DNA from: Hyphomicrobiales bacterium
Lineage (GTDB): Bacteria > Pseudomonadota > Alphaproteobacteria > Rhizobiales > Ancalomicrobiaceae
Direction of reading: 5' to 3'
Length of the DNA: 64,000 nt
Assembly: GCA_021286855.1 (NCBI GenBank)
Contig: JAJTBO010000001.1
Coordinates: forward strand, 1-64,000
Made by a program: the position numbers and the translations under genes. The notes beneath the pieces are model-generated. The model had not been told where the DNA came from, ran no database searches, and saw only the letters and a list, made by a program, of their open reading frames with translations. How positions within the stretch are numbered: position 1 is the stretch's first letter; each line of letters opens with the position of its first letter. Of this stretch, positions 42,142 through 51,400 are shown one piece after another.

Positions 42142-44678
42142 CGCGTCGCCTCCCGCATCAGGGCGTCCGCCGCCTCCGCCAACATCGCCTCGCCGGCCGC
42201 CCCCGGCGTCGGCTCGCGCCCGATCTCGGTCAGGATCGGCACCGCCAAAGGCGAGATCCGATCGAGCGCCACGTGGCGGATCCTGCCCTTTACCCGCGCC
42301 AACAGGTCGGCGAGACGCCGCACGTCGAGGAGCCCGTGGCCCGCGTCGGCGCGAGTCGCCTGGAGCAGGATGTGGTCCGGTTCGTGGCTGCGCAAGACGT
42401 CGAAGATCAGATCGGTCGCCGCCGTCGCCTGCCGGCCGCTCTTCTCCTGTCCGGGGTGGCGACGCTCCACGAGGCCGGAGATGATCGCGCAGTTGCGGAA
42501 GGTGCGCTTCAACATCACCGATTCGTCGAGCCAGGCCTCGAGGTCGTCGCCGAGCATGTCCTCGTCGAAGAGGGAGTCGATCGACGGCCGGCAACGCGCG
42601 AAAGCCGCGCCGAGGTCGATCGCGCCCCACACCCCGAGGCAATAGTCGTTGGCGACGAAGCCCATCGGGCGCAGTCCCGCCCGCTCCATCCGCCGGGTGA
42701 GCAACATGCCGAGCGTCTGATGGGCGAGCCGGCCCTCGAAGGCGTAGACGACCATGTGGAAACGGTCGCCGTGCGGGAAGGTCTCGACCATCATCTCGCG
42801 TCGGCCCGGCAGCTGCGAATGCTCCCGTTGCAGCTCCAGCCAGTCGCGCACCTGCGCCGGCAGGCCCGCCCAGCGGGTGGGGTCGGCGAGGAGCCCGCGC
42901 ACCCGCTCGGCGAGATGGGTGGAGAGCGGGAACTTGCCGCCCCAATAGGAGGGGATGCGCGGATCGCGCCCCGCCGCCCGCGCCACGAGGGCTTCGGTCT
43001 CGCGCATGCCGACGAAGCGCAGCACTTCGCCGCCGAACAGGAACGTGTCGCCCGGCGTCAACGTCTCGAAGAAATACTCTTCCATCTCGCCGAGGAGCCG
43101 CCCGCCGAAGCGCGCGATGCGTCCCTTGTCGCCGGAGACGAGGCGCACCTTGACCATCGGCATCTCGACGATCGTGCCGACGTTGAGCCGCCATTGCTGC
43201 GCGACCTGCGGATTGGCGACCCGCCACAGCCCGTCCTTGGTCTTGCGGATCTTGGCATAGCGCTCGTAGACGCGTAGCGCGTAGCCGCCGGTCGCGACGA
43301 AGTCGACCACCCGGTCGAAGGTGGAGCGAGGCAGCGCCCGATAGGGCAGGGCGGACGTCACCTCGACGAAGAAATCGTCGGCGTCGAAGGGCGAGGCGAC
43401 GGCGCGGCCGAGCACGTGCTGGGCGAGCACGTCGAGCGCGCCGGCGCGGATCGGCGGCGTGTCCTGCGTTCCCTCCGCATTGGCCTCGCGCGCGGCGAGA
43501 CATTCGAGCACCTCGAACCGGTTGGCCGGGACGAGCAGCGCCCGGCTCGGCTCGTCGAGCCGGTGGTTCGATCGGCCGATCCGCTGGGCGAGCCGGCTCG
43601 CCCCCTTCGGCGCGCCGACGTGGATCACGAGATCGACGTCGCCCCAGTCGATGCCGAGATCGAGGGTCGAGGTGGCGACCACGGCGTCGAGGCCGCTCTC
43701 GCCGCCGCCCGCCGCCATCGCCGCTTCGACCCGGCGGCGCTGCGCCACGTCGAGCGAGCCGTGATGCAGCGCGATGCGCAAGCCCCGGTCGTTCGCCGCC
43801 CACAGCTCCTGGAAGACCAGCTCCGCCTGCGCCCGGGTGTTGACGAAGACGATGGTGGTGCGCGCCTGGGCGATCGCTTCGAGCACCGCCGGCAGCGCGT
43901 GGCGGGCGAGATGGCCCGACCACGGGATCCGCGTCTCGGCCTCCAGGATCTCGACGATCGCCGGCGTTCCCGGCGGCGCGATCACCAGATCGGCCTCCGC
44001 CCGCGGCGCGTCCGGCGTCTGCGGCGCCAGCCAGGCGGCGAGCTCGTTCGGATCGGCGACGGTGGCGGAGAGCCCGACGGCCCGCAGGCGGGGCGACAGC
44101 CGCCGCAGCCGGGCGAGATCGAGCGCCAGGAGGTCGCCGCGCTTCGAGGTGACCAGCGCATGCAGCTCGTCGAAGATCACCGTGTCGAGATCGCCGAAGA
44201 GGGTCTCCGCCTCGCGTGAGCCGAGGAGCAGGGCGACCTGCTCCGGCGTCGTCATCAGGATGTCCGGCGGGTCGATCTTCTGGCGTTGCCGCTTGTGCGC
44301 CGAGGTGTCGCCGGTGCGCGTCTCGATCCGGATCGAGAGCCCCATTTCGGCGATCGGCCGCTCGACGTTGCGCGCCACGTCGACCGCGAGCGCCTTCAAC
44401 GGCGAGACGTAGAGCGTGTGGACGCCGCGTCGCTTCACGCCGCGCCTCGCCGCGACGGTTCGCGCGCCGCTCGCCCGTTCCGCGAGGTCGACGAGGCTCG
44501 GCAGGAAGCCGGCGAGCGTCTTGCCGGCGCCGGTCGGCGCGACCAGCAGCGCCGACCGCCGCTCACGGCCGGCCTCGAGCAGCCGTTCCTGATGCGGACG
44601 CAGCGACCAGCCGCGTTCGCCGAGCCAAGCGGCGAAACGGGGCGGCAGGAGCGGCGGAGGCGCGGCGTCGGCGGTCAT
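42138..44678 (-). CDS. Ligase-associated DNA damage response DEXH-box helicase (Lhr family)
   Basis: 846 residues, the core Lhr length without the long C-terminal extension of E. coli Lhr. Motifs: I 'VAPTGAGKTLAGFLPSL', Ib region 'YVSPLKALAVDVARNVE', II 'VIFDELHAL' (DEIH-like), III 'GLSATVAD', IV-VI 'VFVNTRAQAELVF', 'VVATSTLDLGIDWGDVD' and 'QRIGRSNHRLDEPS'. The middle winged-helix/DUF4145-like Lhr core follows. It is an ATP-dependent 3'-5' helicase in DNA repair. Its usual partners, an ATP-dependent ligase and an MBL-fold exonuclease, are not beside it; only PdeM is. Confidence 0.94.
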   Translation of the reverse strand: MTADAAPPPLLPPRFAAWLGERGWSLRPHQERLLEAGRERRSALLVAPTGAGKTLAGFLPSLVDLAERASGARTVAARRGVKRRGVHTLYVSPLKALAVDVARNVERPIAEMGLSIRIETRTGDTSAHKRQRQKIDPPDILMTTPEQVALLLGSREAETLFGDLDTVIFDELHALVTSKRGDLLALDLARLRRLSPRLRAVGLSATVADPNELAAWLAPQTPDAPRAEADLVIAPPGTPAIVEILEAETRIPWSGHLARHALPAVLEAIAQARTTIVFVNTRAQAELVFQELWAANDRGLRIALHHGSLDVAQRRRVEAAMAAGGGESGLDAVVATSTLDLGIDWGDVDLVIHVGAPKGASRLAQRIGRSNHRLDEPSRALLVPANRFEVLECLAAREANAEGTQDTPPIRAGALDVLAQHVLGRAVASPFDADDFFVEVTSALPYRALPRSTFDRVVDFVATGGYALRVYERYAKIRKTKDGLWRVANPQVAQQWRLNVGTIVEMPMVKVRLVSGDKGRIARFGGRLLGEMEEYFFETLTPGDTFLFGGEVLRFVGMRETEALVARAAGRDPRIPSYWGGKFPLSTHLAERVRGLLADPTRWAGLPAQVRDWLELQREHSQLPGRREMMVETFPHGDRFHMVVYAFEGRLAHQTLGMLLTRRMERAGLRPMGFVANDYCLGVWGAIDLGAAFARCRPSIDSLFDEDMLGDDLEAWLDESVMLKRTFRNCAIISGLVERRHPGQEKSGRQATAATDLIFDVLRSHEPDHILLQATRADAGHGLLDVRRLADLLARVKGRIRHVALDRISPLAVPILTEIGREPTPGAAGEAMLAEAADALMREATR

Positions 44679-44730
44679 GCGTCACGACAAGTAGTCGCGC
44701 CGCGCGGTCGCGTCGAGCGCCGACGCGGCA

Positions 44731-44762
44731 ACGGGGCCGATCCGGGGTCGGATCGGCCCCGT
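44731..44762. repeat. Perfect 13-bp inverted repeat, possible terminator
   Basis: ACGGGGCCGATCC, loop GGGGTC, GGATCGGCCCCGT. A strong, perfect stem, located 50 bases beyond the stop of the minus-strand small exported protein and 53 bases upstream of the Lhr helicase start. There is no U-tract on either side, so termination would be Rho-assisted or the stem stabilises the 3' end of the message. Confidence 0.6.
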
Positions 44763-44811
44763 CGCGCGCCGGGCCGTTCGGGGAATGGGGGATCGACCCG
44801 GGAGCGGGGGC

Positions 44812-45168
44812 TCAGGGATCGCAGTCCTTGAACTCGTACGGCTTGCCGTACATGTCGTGCTTGATGAACGTCCGGCAGCGCGCGCCGCGGCGCGAGGGCG
44901 CGTAGTCGTCCTCGTAATAGACCCGGCTCGGCGCGCGGCGGACGACGTACTCGTCCTCGTAGCCGTAGTCGGGCTGCGCCGACTGTGCGAGCGCGCCGCC
45001 CAGGATCATGCCGCCGACGAGGCCGAAGGCGGCCGCCGCGGCCGCATCGCCGCCGCCGCCGCCCCGATGGTGGTGACGCCACGGGTCGGCGTTGGCCGTG
45101 CCGGTCGAGGCGACGACGGCGCCGATCAGCAGGCCGACGGTCGCGAAGCGGGTGAGAGTGGTCTTCAT
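44812..45168 (-). CDS. Small exported protein, unknown function
   Basis: 118 residues. A signal peptide (MKTTLTRFATVGLLIGAVVASTGTANA) precedes a His/Gly-rich stretch 'DPWRHHHRGGGGGD', a glycine-zipper-like hydrophobic segment 'AAAAAFGLVGGMILGGALAQ' (about 43-62), and a Tyr/Asp/Arg-rich C-terminus with a Cys pair (CRTF...KDC). This resembles the many small rhizobial periplasmic 'BA14K/glycine-zipper-like' proteins but I cannot assign a named family. It lies in tandem with another small exported protein. Confidence 0.7.
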   Translation of the reverse strand: MKTTLTRFATVGLLIGAVVASTGTANADPWRHHHRGGGGGDAAAAAAFGLVGGMILGGALAQSAQPDYGYEDEYVVRRAPSRVYYEDDYAPSRRGARCRTFIKHDMYGKPYEFKDCDP

Positions 45169-45253
45169 GTCTGTCGCTCCAGGGGGCGCGGTCTCGTTCC
45201 GCGTCGTCTCGAGGAAGGAGGGCGGGACGCTCGGGACGTCCGCCCGGTGGATC

Positions 45254-45652
45254 TCAACGGAACCGGTGATGCGGATGGTAGGGTTCCCCCGGTCCGTCCG
45301 GCGGCGGACGGCGGTGGTTCGGCGGCGGCGGAGGCGCGCCGGGCGGCGGGGGCGGCGGGCTCCAGCGGCGCACCTGCGGCGGGGGCGGGGGAGGCGGCGG
45401 CGGGGCGTGATGGAACATCGGCGGCGGGGGCGGCGGCGCATGGCGGACCATCGGCGGCGGCGGGCCCCAGCCTCGGCTCGGCGCGCCGCCACGGACCACC
45501 ACGCGGGAATCGTAGACCGGGCGATCGACGTAGTCGTCTTCGTCCCAGGTCGTCGAATAGACGTAGCGATCGTCTTCGACGGTCTGACACCCGGCCAAGC
45601 CGAGCGCCGGAGCGCCGATGGAGACGAGAAGGGCGAGAGAGAGCGGCTTCAT
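45254..45652 (-). CDS. Proline-rich putative lipoprotein, unknown function
   Basis: 132 residues. The N-terminal 'MKPLSLALLVSIGAPALGLAGC' has a lipobox (LAGC) with Cys at about residue 22. The mature part starts acidic/aromatic ('DDRYVYSTTWDEDDYVDRP') and continues into long poly-Pro runs broken by His, Arg and Trp (PPPPPMFHHAPPPPP type) to the end. No enzyme motif. Such proline-rich tails can span the periplasm or bind other envelope proteins. Composition is so biased that family matching by eye is not possible. Some risk that it is a low-complexity artefact. Confidence 0.6.
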   Translation of the reverse strand: MKPLSLALLVSIGAPALGLAGCQTVEDDRYVYSTTWDEDDYVDRPVYDSRVVVRGGAPSRGWGPPPPMVRHAPPPPPPMFHHAPPPPPPPPPQVRRWSPPPPPPGAPPPPPNHRRPPPDGPGEPYHPHHRFR

Positions 45653-45790
45653 CGTGGGACCCGTTCGGTCGACGCCTCTGGTCCGACCGGTTCGGGCGGC
45701 TCCTGCGACGTCGAGGGCAGATTGCGCCCCGCGACATGCACGCACCCTGAGTGGGACGTTCAGCCGTCGTTCAGGTTGCGTCGCCGGCGT

Positions 45791-46708
45791 TCACGATTTC
45801 GTGAAGACGACGACGAAGCCGCCGACGTCGGCGTCGCGGTCGCGCCTGAGCGCGGCGCGATCGAGATGCGCGACCACGAGGCCGGCCTCGACCGCGCGGC
45901 GCACGAGATGCCCGCGCCCATGCGCATAGCGGAAGCTGTCGCCGAGCCGCACGGTGTCGTCCTCGCCGTCCGCCTCGACCGAGAAGGCGAAGACGCCGTC
46001 CGCCGTCAGCGCTCGCGCCGCCGCCGCGAACACCGCCCCGAGATCGCCGAGATAGCAGAAGACGTCGGCGGCGGTGACGAGATCGAGCGACCGCGCCTCC
46101 CGCGCCGAAAGTCGCTCGACGACGTCGCCCACCTCGACCTCGGCGTAGAGGTCGGACGCGCGCGCCGCCGCGACCATCGCCGGCGACAGGTCGCAGCCCT
46201 CCAGCCGCTCGACCCGCCCGGCCAGCGCCCGCGCCATCAGCCCGGTGCCGCAGCCCAGATCGAGACCTCGCGCGAAACGGCGCGCCCCGGCGACCGCGGT
46301 CAACGCCTCGGCGAGCCTTTCGGGCGCGCGATAGCCGAGCCGACCGACCAGGCTCTCCTCGAACCGAGCCGCATAGCCGTCGAAGAGATCGCGCACATGC
46401 GCCAGCGGCGGCGTGTCCGGCGTCGCCGCCGCGCCCAGGCGGGCGAGCCGCAGCACCGCGCCGAACCGGTCGCTCGGATCGAGCGTCCGCGCCCGCTCGA
46501 AGGCCTCGATCGCCCCCGTCCGCGCGCCGGCCGCTTCGCGGAATTCGCCGAGCAGGAACCATCCCGCCGCCCAGGTCGGCGCGAGCTCCAGCGCCTGTTC
46601 GGTCAGTTCGGCCGCGGCGGCGGGTTCGCCCGCCTCGGCGTAGCCGCGGGCATGAGCGATGCGGCGATCGACGGTCGGATCGCCGGAAGTGTGGGGCGTC
46701 TGCGGCAC
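45791..46708 (-). CDS. TPR-containing class I SAM-dependent methyltransferase
   Basis: 305 residues. About 15-95 contain two TPR-like helix pairs ('ARGYAEAGEPAAAAELTEQALELAPTWAAGWFLLGEFREAAG'). The methyltransferase domain follows: motif I 'GLDLGCGTGLMARALAG', post-I 'LEGCDLSPAMVAAAR', motif II region 'LDLVTAADVFCYLGDL'. 'LFDGYAARFEESLVGRLGYRAPERLAEAL' is typical of the TPR-methyltransferase group seen in rhizobia. The substrate is unknown. The GTG start at VPQTPHTSGD is inferred; a GTG 18 codons further upstream is possible, and no strong ribosome-binding site decides it. Confidence 0.78.
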   Translation of the reverse strand: MPQTPHTSGDPTVDRRIAHARGYAEAGEPAAAAELTEQALELAPTWAAGWFLLGEFREAAGARTGAIEAFERARTLDPSDRFGAVLRLARLGAAATPDTPPLAHVRDLFDGYAARFEESLVGRLGYRAPERLAEALTAVAGARRFARGLDLGCGTGLMARALAGRVERLEGCDLSPAMVAAARASDLYAEVEVGDVVERLSAREARSLDLVTAADVFCYLGDLGAVFAAAARALTADGVFAFSVEADGEDDTVRLGDSFRYAHGRGHLVRRAVEAGLVVAHLDRAALRRDRDADVGGFVVVFTKS

Positions 46709-46858
46709 GAAGGGGGGTCTCGTCGGAGGGATGCGCGGCGGCGAGATGCCCCCGAATGCGAAGGAGATCAAGCGAAATCGCACGTCGGGCGCGATCTCTC
46801 GACCGCCCCGCGCCGTCGTGCTACAGCGAGCCCGACCACAGGCCACGAGGGACGCCCG

Positions 46859-47140
46859 ATGGATCGCACCGACCTGACGCGCTTCACCGGCGGATCGCCG
46901 CTGCGCACGCTCCTCTGGCTGGCCTTCCTCTCGATCGTCGTCGGCTTCGTCCTGGAGACGATCGGCCTCGATCCGGTCACCTTCGTCGGCCGCCTGATCG
47001 GCAACATCGATCGTCTGGTCGACTGGGTGCTCCACCTCGGCACCGACGCGGTCATGCGCGTCCTGCGCTACCTCGTCTGGGGCGGCGTGCTGGTGGTGCC
47101 GATCTGGTTGATCCTGCGCCTCACCGGCCGCGCCCGGTGA
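46859..47140 (+). CDS. DUF6460 domain-containing small membrane protein
   Basis: 93 residues. 'LTRFTGGSPLRTLLWLAFLSIVVGFVLETIGLDPVTFVGRLIGNIDRLVDWVLHLG' followed by 'VLRYLVWGGVLVVPIWLILRLTGR' gives two hydrophobic segments around an amphipathic middle. This matches the short integral-membrane DUF6460 proteins of Hyphomicrobiales; the function is unknown. GAGG lies upstream of the ATG. It overlaps the MATE transporter gene by 4 bases (GTGA), suggesting a joint role or simply joint expression. Confidence 0.85.
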   Translation: MDRTDLTRFTGGSPLRTLLWLAFLSIVVGFVLETIGLDPVTFVGRLIGNIDRLVDWVLHLGTDAVMRVLRYLVWGGVLVVPIWLILRLTGRAR

Positions 47141-48480
47141 TCGAGGCGACGAAGTCGGCCGCGTCGCGCCGCCCGATCGGCGTCGCCGACGCGCTGCGCA
47201 TCGCCGGCCCGATGACCTTCGGCTATCTGACCACGCCGCTGGTCGGCCTCGTCGCCACCGGCGTCGTCGGCCGCACCGGCGACGCCGTCGCCGTCGGCGG
47301 CGTGGCGCTCGGCTCGGTGGTCTTCGATCTCACCTTCGCCGCCTTCGCCTTCCTGCGCGCCGGCACCACCGGCCTCGCCGCCCAGGCGCACGGCCGCGGC
47401 GATCCGCTCGAGACGCAGGCGGTGCTGTGGCGCGCGCTCCTGGTCGCCGGCCTCTGCGGCGCGGCGCTGGTGGCGTTCGCCGGTCCGATCGTCGATCTCG
47501 GTCTGGCCATCGTCGGCGGCGAACCGCAGGTGCGAGAGGCGACCCGCGCCTATGTCTCGATCCGCCTCCTCGCCGCGCCGCTGATCCTCGCCAACTACGC
47601 GATCTTCGGTTGGTGCCTCGGTCTCGGCCGCGCCGGCCTCGGGCTCGCCCTCCAGACGGTCCTCAATCTGACCAACGTCGCCGCCGCGCTCGCTCTCGTC
47701 TCCGCACGCGGCGCCGGCGTCGTCGGCGTGGCCGAGGCGAGCGTCCTCGCCGAAGCCGTCGCCTTCGTCGCCGCCGTGCTGCTGCTCGGCCGCGAGATAG
47801 CCCGCGCGCCGCGGCCCTCGCTCGCCCACCTCCTGCGGCGCGACGCCTTCCGCGCCGTCGCCGCGGTGAACCGCGATCTGATGATCCGCACCTTCGTGTT
47901 GATCGCCGCCTTCGCCTTCTTCTCGCGTCAGAGCGCGGCGCAGGGCGCGGTGCTGCTCGCCGCCAACGCCATCCTCGAGAAGTTCTTCCTGACCGCCGCC
48001 TATTTCATCGACGGTTTCGCCGCCGCCGCCGAGACCTTCGTCGGCCGCGCCGTCGGCGCGCGCGACCGCGCCGCCTTCGATCGCGCCGTCTCCTTGACGA
48101 CGAAGGCGTCCGCCGTCTCCGCCGCTCTCGCGGCGCTCGTCCTGGCGCTCGCCGGGCCGGCCCTGATCGCGGCGATGACGACCAGCGCCGAGGTGATCGC
48201 CGCGGCGACGACCTTCCTGCCCTGGGCGGTGGCGACGCCGCTCTTCGGCTTCCTCGCCTTTCAGATGGACGGCGTCTTCATCGGCGCGACCTGGACGCGC
48301 GAGATGGCGGCGATGATGGTCGCCTCGCTCGTCGTCTATCTGGGCCTGTGGGCGGCGCTCTTTCCGCTCTTCGGCAACCACGGCCTGTGGCTCGCCTTCG
48401 AGATCTTCCTCGGCGTCCGCGGCCTCACCCTGGCGCTTCTGGTGAAGCGGCGGGCGACCGCGGTCTTCGGCCGGGTCTGA
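47137..48480 (+). CDS. MATE family efflux transporter
   Basis: 447 residues, 12 membrane helices in two MatE repeats. 'IAGPMTFGYLTTPLVGLVATGVVGRTGDAVAVGGVALGSVVFDLTFAAFAFLRAGTTGLAAQAHGRGD' is characteristic of the DinF-like branch of MATE exporters. It would export cationic drugs or metabolites using the Na+ or H+ gradient. The GTG start overlaps the DUF6460 stop. It ends 13 bases before the converging PodJ-like gene. Confidence 0.91.
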   Translation: MIEATKSAASRRPIGVADALRIAGPMTFGYLTTPLVGLVATGVVGRTGDAVAVGGVALGSVVFDLTFAAFAFLRAGTTGLAAQAHGRGDPLETQAVLWRALLVAGLCGAALVAFAGPIVDLGLAIVGGEPQVREATRAYVSIRLLAAPLILANYAIFGWCLGLGRAGLGLALQTVLNLTNVAAALALVSARGAGVVGVAEASVLAEAVAFVAAVLLLGREIARAPRPSLAHLLRRDAFRAVAAVNRDLMIRTFVLIAAFAFFSRQSAAQGAVLLAANAILEKFFLTAAYFIDGFAAAAETFVGRAVGARDRAAFDRAVSLTTKASAVSAALAALVLALAGPALIAAMTTSAEVIAAATTFLPWAVATPLFGFLAFQMDGVFIGATWTREMAAMMVASLVVYLGLWAALFPLFGNHGLWLAFEIFLGVRGLTLALLVKRRATAVFGRV

Positions 48481-48493
48481 AATCGGCGGGCGC

Positions 48494-51400
48494 TCAGAGC
48501 GCCCGGCCGGAGAGCGCCTGCAGCAGCGCGCCGTCGATTTCGCCGGTCTGCGGCAGACCGGACTTCTTCTGGAAGGCGACGATCGCCGACCGGGTGCCCG
48601 GACCGACGTCGCCGTCGACGACGCCGGAATAGAGGCCCTTCGCCTTCAGCATCATCTGCGCCTGACGGACCATTTCGATGCGGTCGGCCGGGCTCGGCGT
48701 CGGCTGAGCCGCCGAGGCGGTCGCCGGATCGCCCCAGGCGCGCAACTCGTCGTTGGCGGCGTGGTCGAGCGGACGCTGCACCCAGGTCTGCACGGCCATC
48801 CGCGCCGCGGCGAGATTGACCTTGTCGAGATGGCCGGCGACCTCGTTCATCTTCTTCTCGGCTTCCCCGTCGCCCTGGCGCGCGGCCAGCGCGAACCACT
48901 TGTAGGAGACGGCGAGGTCCTGCTTCACGCCCGACCCGAGCGCGTTGATGATGCCGAGGTTGAACTGACTGTCGCGCAGGCCCAGGTCGGCCGCCTTCTG
49001 GAACCAGGTCACGGCGTTGGCCATGTCGCGGCCGTTGGCGTAGATCACCCCGAGATTGTGCATGGCGCGCAGGTTGCCCTGCTCGGCCGCGGCGCGGTAG
49101 GCGGCCTTGGCCTTCTCCGAATCGCGCGCCGTCCCGAGGCCCTTCTCGTAGGCGATGCCGAGACGATACTGCGCCGGCGCATAACCCTTCGCCGCCGCCT
49201 TCTCGTACCACGCGACCGCCTTGGCGAGATCGGCGGAGACCGCCTTGCCCTCGGAGAAGCGCAGGCCGACCTCCAGCATCGCCTTGACGTCGCCGCCGGC
49301 GGCGGCGCGGCGCAGCGCCTCCGGCCCGATCTTCTCGGGCAACAGGGCGTCGGTCTGGGCGGGCGCGGTCGTCGGCGCGGCCGCGGCCGGCGCGGTGCTC
49401 GCGCCGGTCGGGATCGAGCCGGTCGTCGCCGGCGCATCCTCGGCCTTGCTCTGCTGGGCGTTCTTGTCGTCGATCGTCGGGGCGACGCCGGTCGCCGTCG
49501 TCGCCGGTTGCGCGATCGTCGAGCCGGCCGAGCCTTCCGTCGACATCGGCATCGAGAATCCGACCTGCGGCGCACCGGTCGGCGACTTGCTCAGGACCGA
49601 GCCCTCGGCCGGCTTCGGCGCGACCGTTTCGGCGCTGCGTTCGGCGACGCTGGTCTGCGGCTCTTCGACCGGCCTGCTGCGCTCGATCGTCGCTTCGGCG
49701 GTCTGGTTCTTCGCCGGTTGGCCGCCGGGCAGCATCTGCAGGGTGAGGATGGCGAGCACGACGGCCGCGGTCGCCAGCACCAGCGGACGCCGGCGGTTCT
49801 TCAGGACCTTGCCGATCCGCGACAGCGCGCCGCCCTCGCTCTCGGAGGCGGCGGGTTCGGCGACGCCGAGCCGGGTGGCGCGATCGGCGGCCTCGACCTT
49901 CGGCGGCGCGCTCGCCGTGCTCGCCGCGGCCTGGGCGGCGCGGCGGGCGGCGGCGATGAAGTCGGCCTTGCGAGCGGCGGCGGGCGCGGCCGTCGCCGCG
50001 GCGATCGGCGGCGCGCTCGCCCGGATCGCGGCGGCCGGCTTGGCGCTCGGCTTGCCCGATCCCGGCTCCAGCGGCCGGGTGTCTTCCGGCGAAGCGGCGG
50101 CGAGCAACTCGCGGGCGCGCGCCACCGGTCCGGCGCCGACCGGCCGGCCGGCGATGGTCGGTTGCGCCGGGCTCTCCTCCGGGGCGATCGGCTCTTCGAC
50201 GGGTTCGATCGCGCGCGCCGGCGGCGTCGACTGGGTCGCCGACTGCGCCGCGGTCTCGGCCGCCTGCGCGGCGCTGCGCGCCGCCGCGGCCGACCGGGCC
50301 GAGCCCTGCGCGATCTTTTCGATCGCGGCGAGGCGGCCGACGATGCCGGTCAGGGCGTCGTGCAGCGAGACCAGCGTCTCGTTGGTCCGGCTCTCGGTGT
50401 CGTGCGCCGCCGACTGCAGCGCCCTGAGATCGTCCTTCAGCGCCAGCAGCGTCTCTTCCGAGAGGCCGCCGTCGCGGGTCGCTCCGGCCAGTTCGCGCAC
50501 CATCTCGCGCGCCGCCTCGCGCGCGGCGGCGACCGAATCGTCGCGCTGGTTCTCCATGCGGTCGGCGAGACGCAGGATCTGCGCCTCGACGCCGGAGAAG
50601 TCCTGGATCCGATCCTGGTTGGCTTCGATCTGCTGCGAGATCCGCGCGAGCTGGTCCTCGATCTGGGCGAGCGCGTCGTCGTCGCCTTCGTGGGCGACCG
50701 ATCGGTCGAGCCGCTCGGCGAGCAGACGCATCTGCTCCTCGAGATCGTCGGTCGACCGGTTGGCGGCGAGATCGCGTCGCATCGCCGCGATCTCGCGGGT
50801 CAGCTCCTCGACGTCCGCCGTCGCGCTGCTCGCCGGCGCGCGGTCGAGCCGGTCGAGGATCTCGTCGAAACGCGCGTCGAAGCGTTCGCTCGCCGGCGGC
50901 GTCGCGCTGCGGACGATCGCCGCGTCGAGCCGGGCGACCGCCGCGTCGAGCGCTTCGGCGGAGCGCTGGCGATCGTCGTCGACGGCGATCCGATCGAGCC
51001 GGTCGGCGATCTCGGCGATGCGCTGGTGCAGCCGATCGGTGTCTTCCCAGGACGGACGCCGCGCGTCGAAATCGGCGATGCGGTCGCCGAGTTCGGCGAG
51101 CCGGCGTTCGACCGTGCGGATGTCGTCGGCGGCCCGGTTGCCGGCGGCGAGGGTGCGCAACTCCTCGAGCAGGGTGATCACCCGCTCCTGAGCGGCCGGC
51201 GCCCGCGCGCTGCGCTCCAGCGCGTCGAGCTTGTCTCCGACCGCCTTCAGACGCTGATCGAGCGAAACGACGATCTTGGCCGGATCGAAGCCCTCGATCT
51301 GCGCCCGGAGATCGGCGAGCCGGCGCTCGATCTGCGCGTTGGTCTTGCTGTCGACCCGCGTCGTCAACCGTTCGAACTTGTCGGAGAGCGCGTTGAGGTT

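Noticed and set aside
45300-45440. Tandem repeat or microsatellite (GGCGGCGG...)
   Set aside because: It is fully explained by poly-proline codons of the lipoprotein gene; no fixed repeat unit.
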